In this document: one piece after another, positions 16,655-24,556 of the stretch
How positions within the stretch are numbered: the first letter of the stretch is position 1
Layout: each line of letters starts with the position of its first letter
NCBI GenBank assembly: GCA_963809205.1
Contig: CAWEIS010000004.1
Coordinates: 535,269 to 599,268 of the forward strand
Source of the DNA: DATLLN01 sp963809205
Lineage (GTDB): Bacteria; Actinomycetota; Thermoleophilia; Gaiellales; JAICJC01
Direction of reading: 5' to 3'
DNA: 64,000 nucleotides
The notes under the pieces: generated by a model
Database searches by the model: none
The model's input: the letters and a program-made list of their open reading frames with translations, nothing else
Told to the model about the DNA's origin: nothing
Position numbers and translations under genes: made by a program

Positions 16655-17347
16655 TCAGGCGATTCTCGAGCGCACGCCGCCCGCGGCGTCGACTGCGATC
16701 GCCGTCGGGACGATGGCGACGCCGTACTTGCGCGCGAGATCCGGGCGGTGGCGGACGTCGACCGTGATCACCCTGCGGCCCTGGCCGCGGAGGTCGCACT
16801 CGAGGCGGTGGCACTCGGAGCAGAGCGGGTGCGTGAACTGGACGACGGCGCCGTCCGTGACTCCACCGACGTCGGCCGGGTCGATCCGCGTGATGCGGCG
16901 CGAGCCGATGCCGCGGAGGCGTGCACCAAAGCGGTAGATCTCGCAGCCGGTGCAGAGGCCGGTGACCGCGGCGAGCAGCGCCAGTCCGGCGACCAGCAGG
17001 CCGAGCACGGCGCCGACGAGCGGGAGGCCGGCCGTGTAGGCCAGCGTCGCGGCGCCCAGCACGACCGCGCCCATCAGGTTGGCGAAGCGGGGAGCCCTCG
17101 CGTCCTCCAGCGGCCCCTCGCCGATGCGCGGCTGCAGCAGCTCGAAGTACGCGACGCAGGCGAGGCACCAGCGGCGGCCCATGGTCAGGCCGAGCACCAG
17201 CTGGAGGCAGAGCAGCCCGAGCAGCGGCCACCAGCCGGTGGCGACAGCCAGCAGCGCCACGGCGCCGATCACGGCCTGGTTGACACGCGGCGCGTGGGCG
17301 TCGATGACGTCCAGGTCGCGGTAGGGATCGGCGGTGCGCTCGGCCAT
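16655..17347 (-). CDS. DUF4395 membrane domain fused to a thioredoxin-like domain
   Basis: A 230-residue protein in two parts. The N-terminal DUF4395 domain (about 1-150) begins with DVIDAHAPRVNQAVIGA and has about four membrane segments plus two Cys pairs, RRWCLACV and LCTGCEIY. The C-terminal part (about 165-230) is thioredoxin-like: FTHPLCSECHRLE gives a CxxC at the first helix and GVAIVPTAIAVDA contains the cis-Pro. The architecture suggests membrane-linked thiol-disulfide exchange, for example moving electrons across the membrane to secreted proteins. That role is inferred; no partner lies nearby. REP copy B is 24 bp upstream of its start. Confidence 0.78.
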   Translation of the reverse strand: MAERTADPYRDLDVIDAHAPRVNQAVIGAVALLAVATGWWPLLGLLCLQLVLGLTMGRRWCLACVAYFELLQPRIGEGPLEDARAPRFANLMGAVVLGAATLAYTAGLPLVGAVLGLLVAGLALLAAVTGLCTGCEIYRFGARLRGIGSRRITRIDPADVGGVTDGAVVQFTHPLCSECHRLECDLRGQGRRVITVDVRHRPDLARKYGVAIVPTAIAVDAAGGVRSRIA

Positions 17348-17370
17348 AGTTTGGATCCAAAGTGTAGCGC

Positions 17371-17401
17371 TGTAACAACGGGGTCAGACCCCTTTGTTTC
17401 A
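17371..17401 (+). repeat. REP element copy B (left end of RAYT unit)
   Basis: Starts TGTAACAACGGGGTCAGACC and ends CCTTTGTTTCA. It differs from the solo copy at 26577-26607 by one base near the right end (TTTCA for TTACA). It lies upstream of both the minus-strand DUF4395 gene and the plus-strand transposase, so it may influence their promoters. Confidence 0.88.
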
Positions 17402-17457
17402 CGGTTGCCACCGCTCACGCGGTGACTCGTGACGCACACCGCCCGTAGCCTCGAGCC

Positions 17458-18144
17458 ATGCCACGTTCGCTTCGTGTCCTGATCCCGGGAATGCTCTACC
17501 ACGTCTACCTGCGCGGGAACGATCGCCGGCCAGTCGTGCTCACGGGAACAGATCGCGCCGTGTTCCTCGCGACGGTGGGCGCGGCCGTGCGGCGCTCCGG
17601 GTGGCGGTGCGTTGGCTACTGCGCGATGGACAACCACTACCACCTCCTGCTGATCACTCCCGAGCCAAACCTCCCGGTCGGCATGCAGTGGTTGAACGGC
17701 ACATACGCGCGACGGTTCAACACGGCTCACGAGCGGGACGGACATCTGTGGCAGGGCCGATACGGCGCGAAGCCGGTGATCGAGGACGAGCATCTGATGC
17801 GGCTGATCGCCTACCTGCCCATGAACCCCGTGAAGGCGGGGGAGTGCGACCACCCGCGCGACTACGAGTGGTCGAGCTTCCGGGCGATTGCCGGCCTGGA
17901 GCCGACACCGTCGTTTCTCGATGTCGACTGGACGCTCGACCTGTTCGCCGACGATCGCGACGAGGCCCGCAGGTTGTACGAGCAGCACGTCCTTGAGTGG
18001 CCGCTCGACCTCGCGCAACTGGTCACGGTCCTCGATCCCACGCAGATCCGGCGGGCGCGGCAGTCAGGCTTCACGCTTCGGGAGATCGCGGCACACCTGG
18101 GCGTGAGCGCGCCAACGGTCATGCGGTGTAACAAAGGGGTCTGA
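17458..18144 (+). CDS. REP-associated tyrosine transposase (RAYT, Y1_Tnp/HUH family)
   Basis: A 228-residue single-strand transposase of the IS200/IS605-like HUH class. The metal-binding HUH motif is HYH at 60-62 (AMDNHYHLLLIT), and the catalytic Tyr is probably Y119 in LIAYLPMNPVKAG. GMLYHVYLRGNDR is the usual RAYT N-terminal strand. A C-terminal helix-turn-helix (about 200-222, SGFTLREIAAHLGVSAPTV) is an added DNA-binding module. The protein should cut at GTAG/GTCC-like sites beside REP hairpins. The last residues CNKGV and the TGA stop are encoded by REP copy C. TAGCCT (17446-17451) ends 6 nt before the ATG. Confidence 0.92.
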   Translation: MPRSLRVLIPGMLYHVYLRGNDRRPVVLTGTDRAVFLATVGAAVRRSGWRCVGYCAMDNHYHLLLITPEPNLPVGMQWLNGTYARRFNTAHERDGHLWQGRYGAKPVIEDEHLMRLIAYLPMNPVKAGECDHPRDYEWSSFRAIAGLEPTPSFLDVDWTLDLFADDRDEARRLYEQHVLEWPLDLAQLVTVLDPTQIRRARQSGFTLREIAAHLGVSAPTVMRCNKGV

Positions 18145-18157
18145 CCCCGTTGTTACA
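18127..18157 (-). repeat. REP element copy C (right end of RAYT unit)
   Basis: An exact reverse complement of the solo copy at 26577-26607. It carries the transposase stop TGA (18142-18144) and, on the other strand, the TAA stop of the ABC exporter (18153-18155), so two convergent genes both end inside it. Confidence 0.9.
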
Positions 18158-19913
18158 CGACCAGCGCGTCGCGCTCGACGAGCTGCGCGTAGCGGCCGGC
18201 GTGCTCCACCAGCTCGGAGTGGGTGCCGCGCTCCACGACCACGCCGCGGTCGAGCACCAGGATCAGATCGGCATCGCGGATGGTCGAGAGTCGGTGCGCG
18301 ATGGTAATCGTCGTCCGCCCCTGGGAGAGGCCGTCGAGAGCCTCCTGCACCGCCCGCTCCGTCTCGACGTCCAGCGCACTCGTCGCCTCGTCCAGCACCA
18401 TCACCGGCGGGTCGCGCAGGATCGCGCGAGCGATCGCAATGCGCTGCTTCTCGCCGCCGGAGAAGCGGTAGCCGCGCTCGCCGACGACCGTGTCGTAGCC
18501 CTCGGGGAGCGACGCCAGGTGGTCGTGGATGCGCGCCGCGCGGGCCGCCTGCTCGACCTCGTCATCGGTCGCGCCGGGCCGGGCGAAGCGCAGGTTCTCG
18601 CGCACGGTGCCGTGGAACAGGTACGTCTCCTGCGACACCACGCCCACTGCGCCGCGCAGGGCGGAGAAGGCGAAGTCGCGCACGTCGACGCCGTCGATCA
18701 GCACCGCGCCCTCGTCGACGTCGTACAGCCGCGCGACCAGGTACCCGAGAGTCGTCTTGCCGCTGCCGGTCTCGCCGACCACGGCCACCTTCATCCCCGG
18801 ATCCGCGACGAAGCTGACGTCGCTCAGCGTCCGCCCGCCGTCCGGCTCGTACGAGAATCCGACGTGGCGGAACTCGACCTCGCCACGCATCTCCCGCGGA
18901 TCGAGGACGACGGGATCCTCCCGCTCCTCGATCTCGACCGGCAGGTCGAGGTACTCGAACACGCGGTCGAACAGCGCCATCGACGTCTGCACGTCCGCCT
19001 GCACGCCCAGCAGCGATCCGATCGGGAACAGCAGCCTCGTTTGCAGTGTGGTAAACGCGACCAGGGTGCCCAGGGAGACTGCCGGGCTGCCTGACGCCAT
19101 CGCCCAGCCGGCGATCCCGTACATCAGCGCCGGCATCACCGCGAACGTCGTCTGCACCGTCGCCATCATCCAGCGGCCGGCCATCCGCTGCTTGAGCTCG
19201 AGGTCGGCGAGCCGCTGCGACTCGTCCGTGAACCGTGTCGTCAGCTCGTCGGACTGGCCCATCGTCTTGCCGAGCAGCACGCCTGACACGGACAGCGACT
19301 CCTCGACCAGCGTCGAGATGTCGGCCAGCGACCCCTGCTTGGTGTTCGCGATCTCGCGCCGCACACGGCCGACCCGCCGGGTCATCCACACGAACAGCGG
19401 CAACACGGCGAACGAGGCGAGCGTCAGCCGCCAGTCGAGGATCGCCATGGCGATCGTCGTCGCGATCACCGTGGTCACGTTCGAGGCGATCGACGTCGCC
19501 GTCGTCGTCACCACCGTCTGCACGCCGCCGATGTCGTTGGCGATCCGCGACTGCACCTCGCCGGTGCGCGTGCGCGTGAAGAACGCCAGCGACAGCCGCT
19601 GCAGGTGCGCGTAGACGGCCGCCCGCAGGTCGTGCATCACCTTCTGGCCGATCCGGTTGGACTGCCACGTCTGGGCGACGCCGATCGCGCCGGTGACGAT
19701 GGGGATGATCACCATCCCGCTGACCAGCACCAGCAGCCGCGTCGTGTCCAGCTGGTCGCCCTTCGACAGGACGTTGTCGAGCAGGTCGCGTAGCAGGAAC
19801 GCCGGGATCATCGCGAGCCCGGCGGCGACCACGATCATGCCGAGCAGCGAGCTCAGCGCCCAGTTGTACGGAGTGAAGAGCCGGACGATCCGGCGCGTGT
19901 TCGGGTCGCTCAT
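18153..19913 (-). CDS. ABC exporter, fused membrane and ATPase domains (MDR type)
   Basis: A 586-residue half-transporter that should work as a homodimer or heterodimer and export a lipid, drug or peptide. Six membrane helices fill residues about 15-310, then the ATPase about 340-580: Walker A GETGSGKTT, Q-loop SQETYLF, signature FSGGEKQR, Walker B VMVLDEATSALD, and switch His in TIAHRLST. All catalytic residues are present. The ATG overlaps the marR stop (ATGA, 19910-19913), so it is co-expressed with, and probably repressed by, the MarR protein. The C-terminus ends in REP copy C, so the last residues may be altered. Confidence 0.92.
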   Translation of the reverse strand: MSDPNTRRIVRLFTPYNWALSSLLGMIVVAAGLAMIPAFLLRDLLDNVLSKGDQLDTTRLLVLVSGMVIIPIVTGAIGVAQTWQSNRIGQKVMHDLRAAVYAHLQRLSLAFFTRTRTGEVQSRIANDIGGVQTVVTTTATSIASNVTTVIATTIAMAILDWRLTLASFAVLPLFVWMTRRVGRVRREIANTKQGSLADISTLVEESLSVSGVLLGKTMGQSDELTTRFTDESQRLADLELKQRMAGRWMMATVQTTFAVMPALMYGIAGWAMASGSPAVSLGTLVAFTTLQTRLLFPIGSLLGVQADVQTSMALFDRVFEYLDLPVEIEEREDPVVLDPREMRGEVEFRHVGFSYEPDGGRTLSDVSFVADPGMKVAVVGETGSGKTTLGYLVARLYDVDEGAVLIDGVDVRDFAFSALRGAVGVVSQETYLFHGTVRENLRFARPGATDDEVEQAARAARIHDHLASLPEGYDTVVGERGYRFSGGEKQRIAIARAILRDPPVMVLDEATSALDVETERAVQEALDGLSQGRTTITIAHRLSTIRDADLILVLDRGVVVERGTHSELVEHAGRYAQLVERDALVV

Positions 19914-20340
19914 CCGTCCATCGCCCGGCTGAGGATGTCGTGCAGCGTCCGCTGGTCGGACTCGGAGAGCCGTGCGATCGGCTCCGGGGAGCTGCCAGCC
20001 GCTCCAGCATGCGGACGCGGAGCCGGGCGCCGTCCTCAGTGACGACCAGCACGCGCATCCGCCGGTCTGCCGGCGAGGACTGCCGCTGCACGAGGCCGCG
20101 CTCCTCGAGCCGGTCAACGATGCCCGTCACATTCGACGGGTCGCAGCAGAGTTTGCCGGCCAGGGCGCGCATCGGCAACGGCTGATCGGGCTCGAGCAGC
20201 CGCAGCACGTGGGCTTGCATGGGGGAGAGCTCGAACTCGGCCGCGACGCTCGGGACGCGCCCGCGCTGGGACACGAACAGCCGCAGCAGCATGCCCCACG
20301 CCTCGCTTCCCGAAGTACTCATGCGGTCATAATAGTCCAT
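19910..20340 (-). CDS. MarR-family transcriptional regulator, one frameshift near the 3' end
   Basis: A winged-helix repressor of about 140 residues: LSPMQAHVLRLLE, then the recognition helix region LCCDPSNVTGIVDRLEERG and the wing QSSPADRRMRVLVVTEDG, all typical of MarR. Near 19986-19989 the frame breaks; adding one C to a run of four restores PEPIARLSESDQRTLHDIL and a stop overlapping the exporter ATG (ATGA). This looks like a one-base deletion in a homopolymer, so the protein is probably intact in the organism. Start at ATG 20338-20340 or 20320-20322. It likely controls the downstream ABC exporter and itself through the palindrome at 20348-20369. Confidence 0.85.
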
Positions 20341-20347
20341 AGCCTCG

Positions 20348-20369
20348 ATATTTGACAACCTCAAGTATT
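20348..20369. promoter_or_regulatory. Imperfect palindrome in the marR-lon divergent promoter, probable MarR operator
   Basis: The segment ATATTTGACAACCTCAAGTA has TTGA and TCAA half-sites five bases apart, flanked by A/T-rich arms, which is a common MarR-box form. It is the lowest-GC patch in this area. A perfect -35 hexamer TTGACA (20352-20357) for lon lies inside it, so the repressor could also affect lon. The spacing excludes the HspR HAIR motif. Confidence 0.5.
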
Positions 20370-20387
20370 TCTGCCACTCTTCCCGTC

Positions 20388-22670
20388 ATGTCTACGTATC
20401 TGCTCATTCCGCTGGAAGACACAGTCGTCTTCCCAAATATGAACATCACCCTGCCGATCGATGTCGGCGACGACGAGCGCGTGCTGCTGGTGCCCACCAA
20501 GGACGGTGAGTACGCGAAGGTCGGCGTTCTGGCCGACGTCGTCGAGGTCACCCGGCTGCCCCGCGGCATCACCGCCGTCTCGCTGGTCGCCCAGGGCCGC
20601 GCCGTGCTCGGCGCCGCCCAGACCGACACCGACGGCCGCCTCCGCGTCTCCGTCGAGGAGCACGAGGAGGTCGCCCCCGCGCCGGTCAAGACGCGCGAGC
20701 TGGAGCAGGAGTACCGCGCCGTGATGGAGGAGAAGCTCGAGCTGCGCGGCGACGACGGCCGCGTCTCGGCGTTCCTTCGGTCGATCACCGACCCCGGCGC
20801 CCTGGCCGACAGCTCCGGCTATTCCCCCGACCTGTCCTTCGAGCAGAAGGTGCAGCTGCTGGAGGAGCTGGACGTGACCGAGCGCCTGCGCCTGGCCCTG
20901 GCCGCCCAGCGCGACGCGCTGGCCGAGACCCAGATCCGCCGCCGCATCCGCGACGACGTCGAGTCCGGCGCCCAGAAGCAGCAGCGCGAGTACCTGCTGC
21001 GCAAGCAGATGGAGTCGATCCGCAAGGAGCTCGGCGACGACGACGCGTCGGTCGTCGAGGAGTACCGCGCGAAGATCGAGGAAGCCGGCATGCCCGAGAC
21101 CGTCAAGGAGCAGGCCGAGCGCGAGCTCGGGCGGCTCGAGCGGCTGGGCGACGGCAACGCCGAGTCCTCCGTGATCCGCTCGTACCTGGACTGGCTGATC
21201 GCCGTGCCGTGGTCTGCGCGGAGCGAGGAGCGGCTCGACCCGGCGCACGCCCGCGAGGTGCTGGACGCCGATCACGCGGGCCTCGAGGACGTCAAGGACC
21301 GGATCACCGAGTACCTGGCCGTGCGCAAGCTGCGCAAGGACCGGGGGGTCGCCGAGGACAAGCGCTCCGGCGCGATCCTCACCCTGATCGGCCCTCCCGG
21401 CACCGGGAAGACCTCGATCGGCGAGTCGATCGCCCGCGCCACCGACCGCGAGTTCGTTCGGATGTCGCTGGGCGGCGTCCGCGATGAGGCGGAGATCCGC
21501 GGCCACCGCCGCACCTACATCGGCGCGATGCCGGGCCGCCTGGTGCGCGCACTGCGCGACGCCGGCACGATGAACCCGGTGATCATGCTGGACGAGGTCG
21601 ACAAGGTCGGCGCCGACTGGCGCGGCGACCCGTCGTCGGCGCTGCTGGAGGTGCTTGACCCCGCGCAGAACCACTCGTTCCGCGATCACTACCTGGACGT
21701 CGAGCTCGACCTGTCCGAGGTGCTGTTCATCGCCACGGCCAATGTCGCCGACTCGATCCCCGGCCCGCTGCTCGACCGGATGGAGGTCATCCGCTTCGAC
21801 GGCTACACGGTGGACGAGAAGGTCGCGATCGCCCGTGGCTACCTGTGGCCCCGCCAGGTCGAGCGAAACGGCCTGCTGGAGGACGAGGTGACGATCTCCG
21901 ACGACGTGCTGAAGACGATCGTCAGCGAGTACACCCGCGAGGCGGGCGTGCGGCAGCTCGAGCGCGAGCTGGGCACGGCGCTGCGCAAGACGGCGACCCG
22001 GATCGCGTCCGGCACCGCCGAGGCGCCGGTCGAGGTCGACATGGAGGCGGTCCGCGACGCACTGGGCAAGCAGCGCTTCTACCAGGAGGCGGCGATCCGC
22101 ACGGCGGTGCCAGGAGTGGCAACCGGCCTGGCGGTCACGGGCACCGGTGGCGACGTGTTGTTCGTCGAGGCGACGTCCGTCCCGGGCGGCAGCTCCCTCG
22201 AGCTGACCGGCCAGCTGGGCGACGTGATGAAGGAGTCCGCGAAGATCGCGCTCTCCTACGTCCAGGGCCACACGGCCGACCTGGGCATCGACCCGGCCGC
22301 GTTCGAGAACCGGGGATTCCACATCCACGTTCCCGCGGGCGCGATCCCCAAGGACGGGCCGAGCGCCGGCGTGACCATGGTCACGGCGCTGGCGTCGCTG
22401 CTCACGGGCCGTAACGTCAAGCACACCGTCGGCATGACCGGCGAGGTGACGCTGCAGGGACGGGTGCTGCCGATCGGCGGCCTCAAGCAGAAGGTGCTGG
22501 CCGCACACGCGGCGGGCCTGACGGATGTCATCATGCCCGAGCGCAACCGCGCCGACCTGGAGGACGTGCCGGAGGACGTGCGGGAGGCGATGACCTTCCA
22601 CCCGGTGATGACGATCGACGAGGTGCTGGGGTTCGCCCTCGACCCGTCGCCGACGAAGACGGAGGTATGA
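20388..22670 (+). CDS. lon: ATP-dependent Lon protease
   Basis: A 760-residue AAA+ protease that degrades misfolded and some regulatory proteins in the cytoplasm. The LonN substrate domain comes first (YLLIPLEDTVVFPNMNITL), then Walker A GPPGTGKT at 335-342, Walker B VIMLDEVDK, and the protease domain with catalytic Ser S659 (PKDGPSAGV) and Lys K702 (LKQKVLAA). All are intact. The ATG at 20388 (MSTYLLIPLED) matches family N-termini. A -35-like TTGACA at 20352 lies 31 nt before the ATG. OsmC follows 1 bp later, so stress co-expression is likely. Confidence 0.96.
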   Translation: MSTYLLIPLEDTVVFPNMNITLPIDVGDDERVLLVPTKDGEYAKVGVLADVVEVTRLPRGITAVSLVAQGRAVLGAAQTDTDGRLRVSVEEHEEVAPAPVKTRELEQEYRAVMEEKLELRGDDGRVSAFLRSITDPGALADSSGYSPDLSFEQKVQLLEELDVTERLRLALAAQRDALAETQIRRRIRDDVESGAQKQQREYLLRKQMESIRKELGDDDASVVEEYRAKIEEAGMPETVKEQAERELGRLERLGDGNAESSVIRSYLDWLIAVPWSARSEERLDPAHAREVLDADHAGLEDVKDRITEYLAVRKLRKDRGVAEDKRSGAILTLIGPPGTGKTSIGESIARATDREFVRMSLGGVRDEAEIRGHRRTYIGAMPGRLVRALRDAGTMNPVIMLDEVDKVGADWRGDPSSALLEVLDPAQNHSFRDHYLDVELDLSEVLFIATANVADSIPGPLLDRMEVIRFDGYTVDEKVAIARGYLWPRQVERNGLLEDEVTISDDVLKTIVSEYTREAGVRQLERELGTALRKTATRIASGTAEAPVEVDMEAVRDALGKQRFYQEAAIRTAVPGVATGLAVTGTGGDVLFVEATSVPGGSSLELTGQLGDVMKESAKIALSYVQGHTADLGIDPAAFENRGFHIHVPAGAIPKDGPSAGVTMVTALASLLTGRNVKHTVGMTGEVTLQGRVLPIGGLKQKVLAAHAAGLTDVIMPERNRADLEDVPEDVREAMTFHPVMTIDEVLGFALDPSPTKTEV

Positions 22671-22671
22671 C

Positions 22672-23109
22672 ATGGCGGTGTCCCGCGCACGTGCGAGCTG
22701 GAGCGGTGACCTGGTCGGCGGCAGCGGGTCGGTGAGCGCCGAGAGTGGCGTCGTCGCCGACGCCAGCCTGACCTGGCACGCCCGTACCGAGCGGCCGGCC
22801 GGCTCCACCTCGCCGGAGGAGCTGCTGGCCGCGGCCCACGCCGGCTGCTACGCCATGGCGCTCTCGGGCACGCTGGCCGGGGCGGGACACCCTCCCGCCC
22901 GGCTGGAGGTAGCGGCGACCGTGCACTTCACGCCGCAGGACGGCGGCGGGTTCGCGATCGACCGCTCCGAGCTGCAGGTGGAGGGCGAGGTGCCTGGCGT
23001 CGACCAGGCGCGGTTCGAGGAGCTGGCGCTGCTGGGCGACCAGGGCTGCCCGGTGTCGAACCTGTTCCGCGGGAACGCGGAGATCACGGTGGCGGCGACG
23101 CTCGTCTGA
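22672..23109 (+). CDS. OsmC-family peroxiredoxin-like protein
   Basis: A 145-residue OsmC/Ohr-fold hydroperoxide reductase. Two Cys lie in family positions: AAHAGCYAMAL and GDQGCPVSNLF, the pair that reduces organic hydroperoxides. SPEELLAAAHAGC is the OsmC signature. It follows lon after a single base, so the two form a stress operon. It is closer to the OsmC subgroup (N-terminal strand WSGDLVGGSGSVSAESG) than to Ohr. The physiological reductant is unknown. Confidence 0.9.
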   Translation: MAVSRARASWSGDLVGGSGSVSAESGVVADASLTWHARTERPAGSTSPEELLAAAHAGCYAMALSGTLAGAGHPPARLEVAATVHFTPQDGGGFAIDRSELQVEGEVPGVDQARFEELALLGDQGCPVSNLFRGNAEITVAATLV

Positions 23110-23157
23110 TCCGGCAGGGGTTGTGAACCCCGCCAGGTTCCGCTACGTATTCGGTTC

Positions 23158-23874
23158 GTGCGCTCGCCGTCACGTCCGCTCCTGATCACGATCGTCAGTG
23201 CGCTGTGGATCCCCGCGGTGCTGCTCTTGGACGCCGGCGCCGGCATCTGGGGGCAGCGTGCGCTGGGGGTGGCGACCTGGGGACTCTTGATCGTCCTGCT
23301 GCGGGGCGAGACCCGCTCCGTGCGCGTGCAGGTGGCGGCGGTGATCGTGGCGGCCACGATGCTCGAGTACACGGCGTCGCCGCTGCTCGGGCTCTACACC
23401 TACCGCCTCGAGAACGTGCCGTCGTTCGTTCCGCCCGGCCACGGGCTGGTCTACCTGGCGGCGCTGACCATCGGCAACGCGGCCCTGGGCACGGTGTGGA
23501 ACCGGCGGCTGGTGTACGCCGCGCTCGGCCTGTCCGCGGCGTGGGCGTTCTACGGGGTGCTGATCTCGTCGCGTCAGGACACCGGTGGCGCGCTGCTCTT
23601 CCTGTTCCTGGCCGGCTTCCTGCTGCGCGGCCGGCAGCCGTCGGTGTACGCGGCCGCATTCTTCGTCACGGCCTACCTGGAGCTGCTGGGCACCAGCATC
23701 GGCACCTGGGCGTGGGCCCACCACGACTTCGTCGGCGTCACCACGCTTGGCAACCCGCCCAGCGGGATCGCCGGCGGCTACGGCTGGCTGGACATGGTGG
23801 GTCTGTACGCGGCCGTCTGGTTCGGCGCCCTGGTCGGCCGCGCCGAGGCGCTGCCGGAACCGGCATCTGCATAG
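23158..23874 (+). CDS. Integral membrane protein of unknown function
   Basis: A 238-residue protein with about seven or eight hydrophobic segments and short loops. The most distinctive piece is ELLGTSIGTWAWAHHDF followed by LGNPPSGIAGGYGW; Trp, His and Asp clustered at a membrane face suggest a pocket. I do not recognise the family with confidence; some resemblance to carotenoid-biosynthesis-like membrane proteins is possible but weak. GTG start. It lies between OsmC and the arylamine N-acetyltransferase, with the latter starting 1 bp after its stop, so the two may be co-transcribed. Confidence 0.7.
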   Translation: MRSPSRPLLITIVSALWIPAVLLLDAGAGIWGQRALGVATWGLLIVLLRGETRSVRVQVAAVIVAATMLEYTASPLLGLYTYRLENVPSFVPPGHGLVYLAALTIGNAALGTVWNRRLVYAALGLSAAWAFYGVLISSRQDTGGALLFLFLAGFLLRGRQPSVYAAAFFVTAYLELLGTSIGTWAWAHHDFVGVTTLGNPPSGIAGGYGWLDMVGLYAAVWFGALVGRAEALPEPASA

Positions 23875-23875
23875 G

Positions 23876-24556
23876 ATGGATGTCGACCGCTATCTCGAGC
23901 GGATCGGCTACACCGGTTCGCGCGAGCCGACGCTCGACACGCTGACCGCGGTGCACCGGGCGCACATGCTGACCGTGCCGTTCGAGAACCTGGACATCGC
24001 TCTGGGCCGGACGCTGGTGCTCGACCACCGCCAGAACTACGCCAAGATCGTCGAGCGGCGCCGCGGCGGCTGGTGCTACGAGCTGAACGGCCTGTTCGGC
24101 TGGCTGCTCGAGGAGCTGGGGTTCCGGGTGACACTGCTCGGGTCGCGGGTCACGGGGCACACGACCAGCGTCGACCTCGCCCACCTGCTGCTGCTGGTCG
24201 ACCTCGACGAGCCGTACATCGCCGATGTCGGCTTTGGCGACGGCTCCTCGCTGGTGCCGATCCCGCTGGCGCAGGTCGCCGGCGGCACGATCCCCTGCGG
24301 CCACCAGAGCATCGTGTTCACGCGCACCCCGCGGTCGCTCGACGAGTTCGCCGAGATGTGCACCTACCAGCAGACGTCGCCGGAGTCCGGCTTCGTGCGG
24401 GTGCGCAAGTGCACGCTGGCGCTGCCCGACGGCCGGCTGACGCTGCGCGAACTGGTGCTCAGCGAGGAGCACGGCGAGCGCCGCACAGAGCGCGAGCTGG
24501 CGGGTGAGGACGAGTGGCGGGCCGTGCTCGCCGAGCGCTTCGGCGTCGTCCTCTAG
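23876..24556 (+). CDS. Arylamine N-acetyltransferase (short form)
   Basis: Transfers acetyl from acetyl-CoA to arylamines or hydrazines. The Cys-His-Asp triad is visible: C67 in RRGGWCYELNG, H103 in DLAHLLLLV and D117 in YIADVGFGD. MLTVPFENLDI near residue 35 is the usual N-terminal motif. At 226 residues it is shorter than classical NATs (about 270-280); part of the C-terminal domain is reduced. ATG 23876 is 1 bp after the previous stop. In actinobacteria such enzymes are tied to sterol or cell-envelope metabolism, but nothing here shows that. Confidence 0.9.
   Translation: MDVDRYLERIGYTGSREPTLDTLTAVHRAHMLTVPFENLDIALGRTLVLDHRQNYAKIVERRRGGWCYELNGLFGWLLEELGFRVTLLGSRVTGHTTSVDLAHLLLLVDLDEPYIADVGFGDGSSLVPIPLAQVAGGTIPCGHQSIVFTRTPRSLDEFAEMCTYQQTSPESGFVRVRKCTLALPDGRLTLRELVLSEEHGERRTERELAGEDEWRAVLAERFGVVL

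Larger units (their letters stand above)
17371..18157 (+). mobile_element. RAYT (REP-associated tyrosine transposase) unit with inverted REP ends
   Basis: A 787-bp unit consists of a Y1 transposase gene between two 31-bp palindromic repeats in inverse orientation. The left end (17371-17401) and the reverse complement of the right end (18127-18157) differ at one base. Each repeat is nearly self-complementary: arms TGTAACAA/TTGTTACA around GGGGTC-N-GACCCC. There is no target-site duplication and no accessory gene, as expected for RAYT units, which are usually single copy and mobilise or maintain REPs elsewhere. Solo copies occur at 4965-4986 and 26577-26607 in this window. Confidence 0.85.

Noticed and set aside
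20348..20369. HspR HAIR operator at lon
   Set aside because: HAIR needs CTTGAG and CTCAAG half-sites about 7-9 bp apart; here the TTGA and TCAA halves are 5 bp apart and do not match fully. A MarR site fits better.
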